In this document: piece by piece, positions 5,508 to 6,512 of the stretch | How positions within the stretch are numbered: the first letter of the stretch is position 1 | How the letters are laid out: the number at the start of each line of letters is the position of its first letter | Assembly: GCA_013042825.1 (NCBI GenBank) | Contig: JABDPL010000324.1 | Span: forward strand, 1-6,512 | Reading direction: 5' to 3' | DNA from: Flavobacteriaceae bacterium | Lineage (GTDB): Bacteria > Bacteroidota > Bacteroidia > Flavobacteriales > Flavobacteriaceae | DNA length: 6,512 nucleotides | Translations under genes and position numbers: made by a program | Notes under the pieces: model-generated | The model's database searches: none | Told to the model about the DNA's origin: nothing | Seen by the model: only the letters and a program-made list of their open reading frames with translations

Positions 5508-6512
5508 ATGAAATCTTATCTCAAGACCCTTCTTCCCCACATTATCGTTGTTTCAATTTTTTGCCTGGCATCATTGATCTATTTCTATCCCGTATTGCAG
5601 GGAAAAAAGATCTACCAGAGTGATATTGTGCAATATACCGGGATGGCCAAGCAACAAAATGATTTCAGGGCCGATACGGGAGAAGAGACCTACTGGACAA
5701 ATAGTGCTTTTGGAGGTATGCCCACCTATCAATTGGGTGCGAGATACCCGCATAATTATATCAAGATCGTTGATCGATTTTTCAGATTTCTCCCGCGTCC
5801 GGCCGATTATGTGTTCTTATACTTTATCGGGTTTTATTTGCTGCTATTGGTTTTAAAACTGGATTACAGGCTTGCAGCTTTGGGGGCCCTGGCCTTTGGA
5901 TTTTCAACATATTTGATAATTATTCTCGGTGTAGGTCATAATTCAAAAGCTCATGCCATAGCTTATATGCCCTGGGTGCTGGCCGGTATAATTATGACCT
6001 TTCAGCGGAAGTATATCATGGGATTCATATTTACAGCACTTGCACTTGGGCTGGAAATCGCTGCTAATCATTTCCAAATGACCTACTACCTGCTGCTTCT
6101 TGTGATCATTCTTGGAATTGCCTACATGGTCGATGCTCATCAAAAGAAACAATGGCCTCATTTTATCAAATCGGTTGGATTATTGGTGATTTCGGCTGTT
6201 ATTGCCCTGGGCTTGAATGCGAGTAACTTAATGGCTACTCAGGAATATGTAAAAGAAAGCACGCGCAGCCAAAGTGAATTGACCATAAATGCAGATCGAT
6301 CACCAAGACAGGCCTCCAGTGGCCTGAGCAAGGATTATATTACCGAATACAGCTACGGCATAACCGAAAGCCTCAATCTGTTTATTCCGAGATTTATGGG
6401 CGGCGGTAGTTATGAAGACGTTGGAAAAGATTCCGAAACCTATAATGCATTGAGGAGAATGGGAGCTGATCCAGTGCAGGCGCTTCAGGAAACCAAACGC
6501 ACCCCCACATAC
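5508..6512 (+). CDS. YfhO family membrane protein (putative GT-C-type glycosyltransferase), 3' truncated by window
   Basis: The frame opens with an ATG at 5508 and stays open to the window edge, giving 335 codons with no stop. The family usually exceeds 800 residues, so less than half is present. The N-terminus is a membrane anchor (about 11-30), followed by a long first loop (31-99) with YQSDIVQY and a WTNSAFGGMPTYQ block. Further hydrophobic segments lie at about 100-116, 119-140, 148-165, 170-186, 192-208 and 220-240. A second large loop with EYSYGITESLNLFIPRFMGGG (280-300) is characteristic of Bacteroidota YfhO proteins. In GT-C enzymes an acidic residue in the first outside loop is catalytic; Asp39 is the natural candidate here. 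In Gram-positive bacteria YfhO takes part in glycosylating lipoteichoic acid; Bacteroidota lack that polymer, so the acceptor here is unknown, perhaps a lipid or surface glycan. It follows the DUF4834 gene by 27 bp with no intervening promoter box or terminator. Confidence 0.88.
   Translation, partial: MKSYLKTLLPHIIVVSIFCLASLIYFYPVLQGKKIYQSDIVQYTGMAKQQNDFRADTGEETYWTNSAFGGMPTYQLGARYPHNYIKIVDRFFRFLPRPADYVFLYFIGFYLLLLVLKLDYRLAALGALAFGFSTYLIIILGVGHNSKAHAIAYMPWVLAGIIMTFQRKYIMGFIFTALALGLEIAANHFQMTYYLLLLVIILGIAYMVDAHQKKQWPHFIKSVGLLVISAVIALGLNASNLMATQEYVKESTRSQSELTINADRSPRQASSGLSKDYITEYSYGITESLNLFIPRFMGGGSYEDVGKDSETYNALRRMGADPVQALQETKRTPTY

Overview
The window looks like a chromosomal segment of a marine or gliding-type Flavobacteriia/Bacteroidota bacterium. 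The evidence is moderate-to-low GC, protein families typical of that group (DUF4834, a Bacteroidota-type YfhO protein, a PF13557-like outer-membrane 'transporter', an oligopeptidase B), and -7 promoter boxes of the Bacteroidota form TAnnTTTG in front of at least four genes. There are seven protein genes; the first and last are cut by the window edges. I see no RNA genes, mobile elements, CRISPR arrays or signs of recent transfer.

Layout: (1) 1-416, + strand, C-terminal part of an S9A oligopeptidase B. (2) 489-1529, + strand, a fold-type II PLP enzyme of the cysteine synthase / cystathionine beta-synthase family. (3) 1677-2939, + strand, a fold-type I PLP alpha-oxoamine synthase resembling serine palmitoyltransferase. 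(4) 2990-4111, - strand, a tandem GNAT-like protein, convergent with (3) across a shared bidirectional terminator. (5) 4214-5101, - strand, a secreted outer-membrane beta-barrel protein. (6) 5202-5480, + strand, a DUF4834 small membrane protein, divergent from (5). (7) 5508-6512, + strand, a YfhO-family polytopic membrane protein that runs off the right edge.

The central point is the pair (2)-(3). A cysteine-synthase-like enzyme beside a serine-palmitoyltransferase-like enzyme is the enzyme pair described for capnine (sulfonolipid) synthesis in Bacteroidota. There, CapA makes L-cysteate from O-phosphoserine and sulfite, and CapB condenses cysteate with a fatty acyl thioester to give 3-ketocapnine. 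I therefore read (2) and (3) as probable capA and capB. The convergent GNAT-like gene (4) is then an attractive but unproven candidate for a later step, N-acylation of the long-chain amino-sulfonate. No 3-ketocapnine reductase (CapC) is visible here.

Each PLP gene has its own -7 box, and a strong hairpin terminator separates them, so they appear to be adjacent but independently transcribed. Genes (6) and (7) are 27 bp apart and probably form an operon driven from the divergent promoter region at 5102-5201. All intergenic gaps are under 150 bp.
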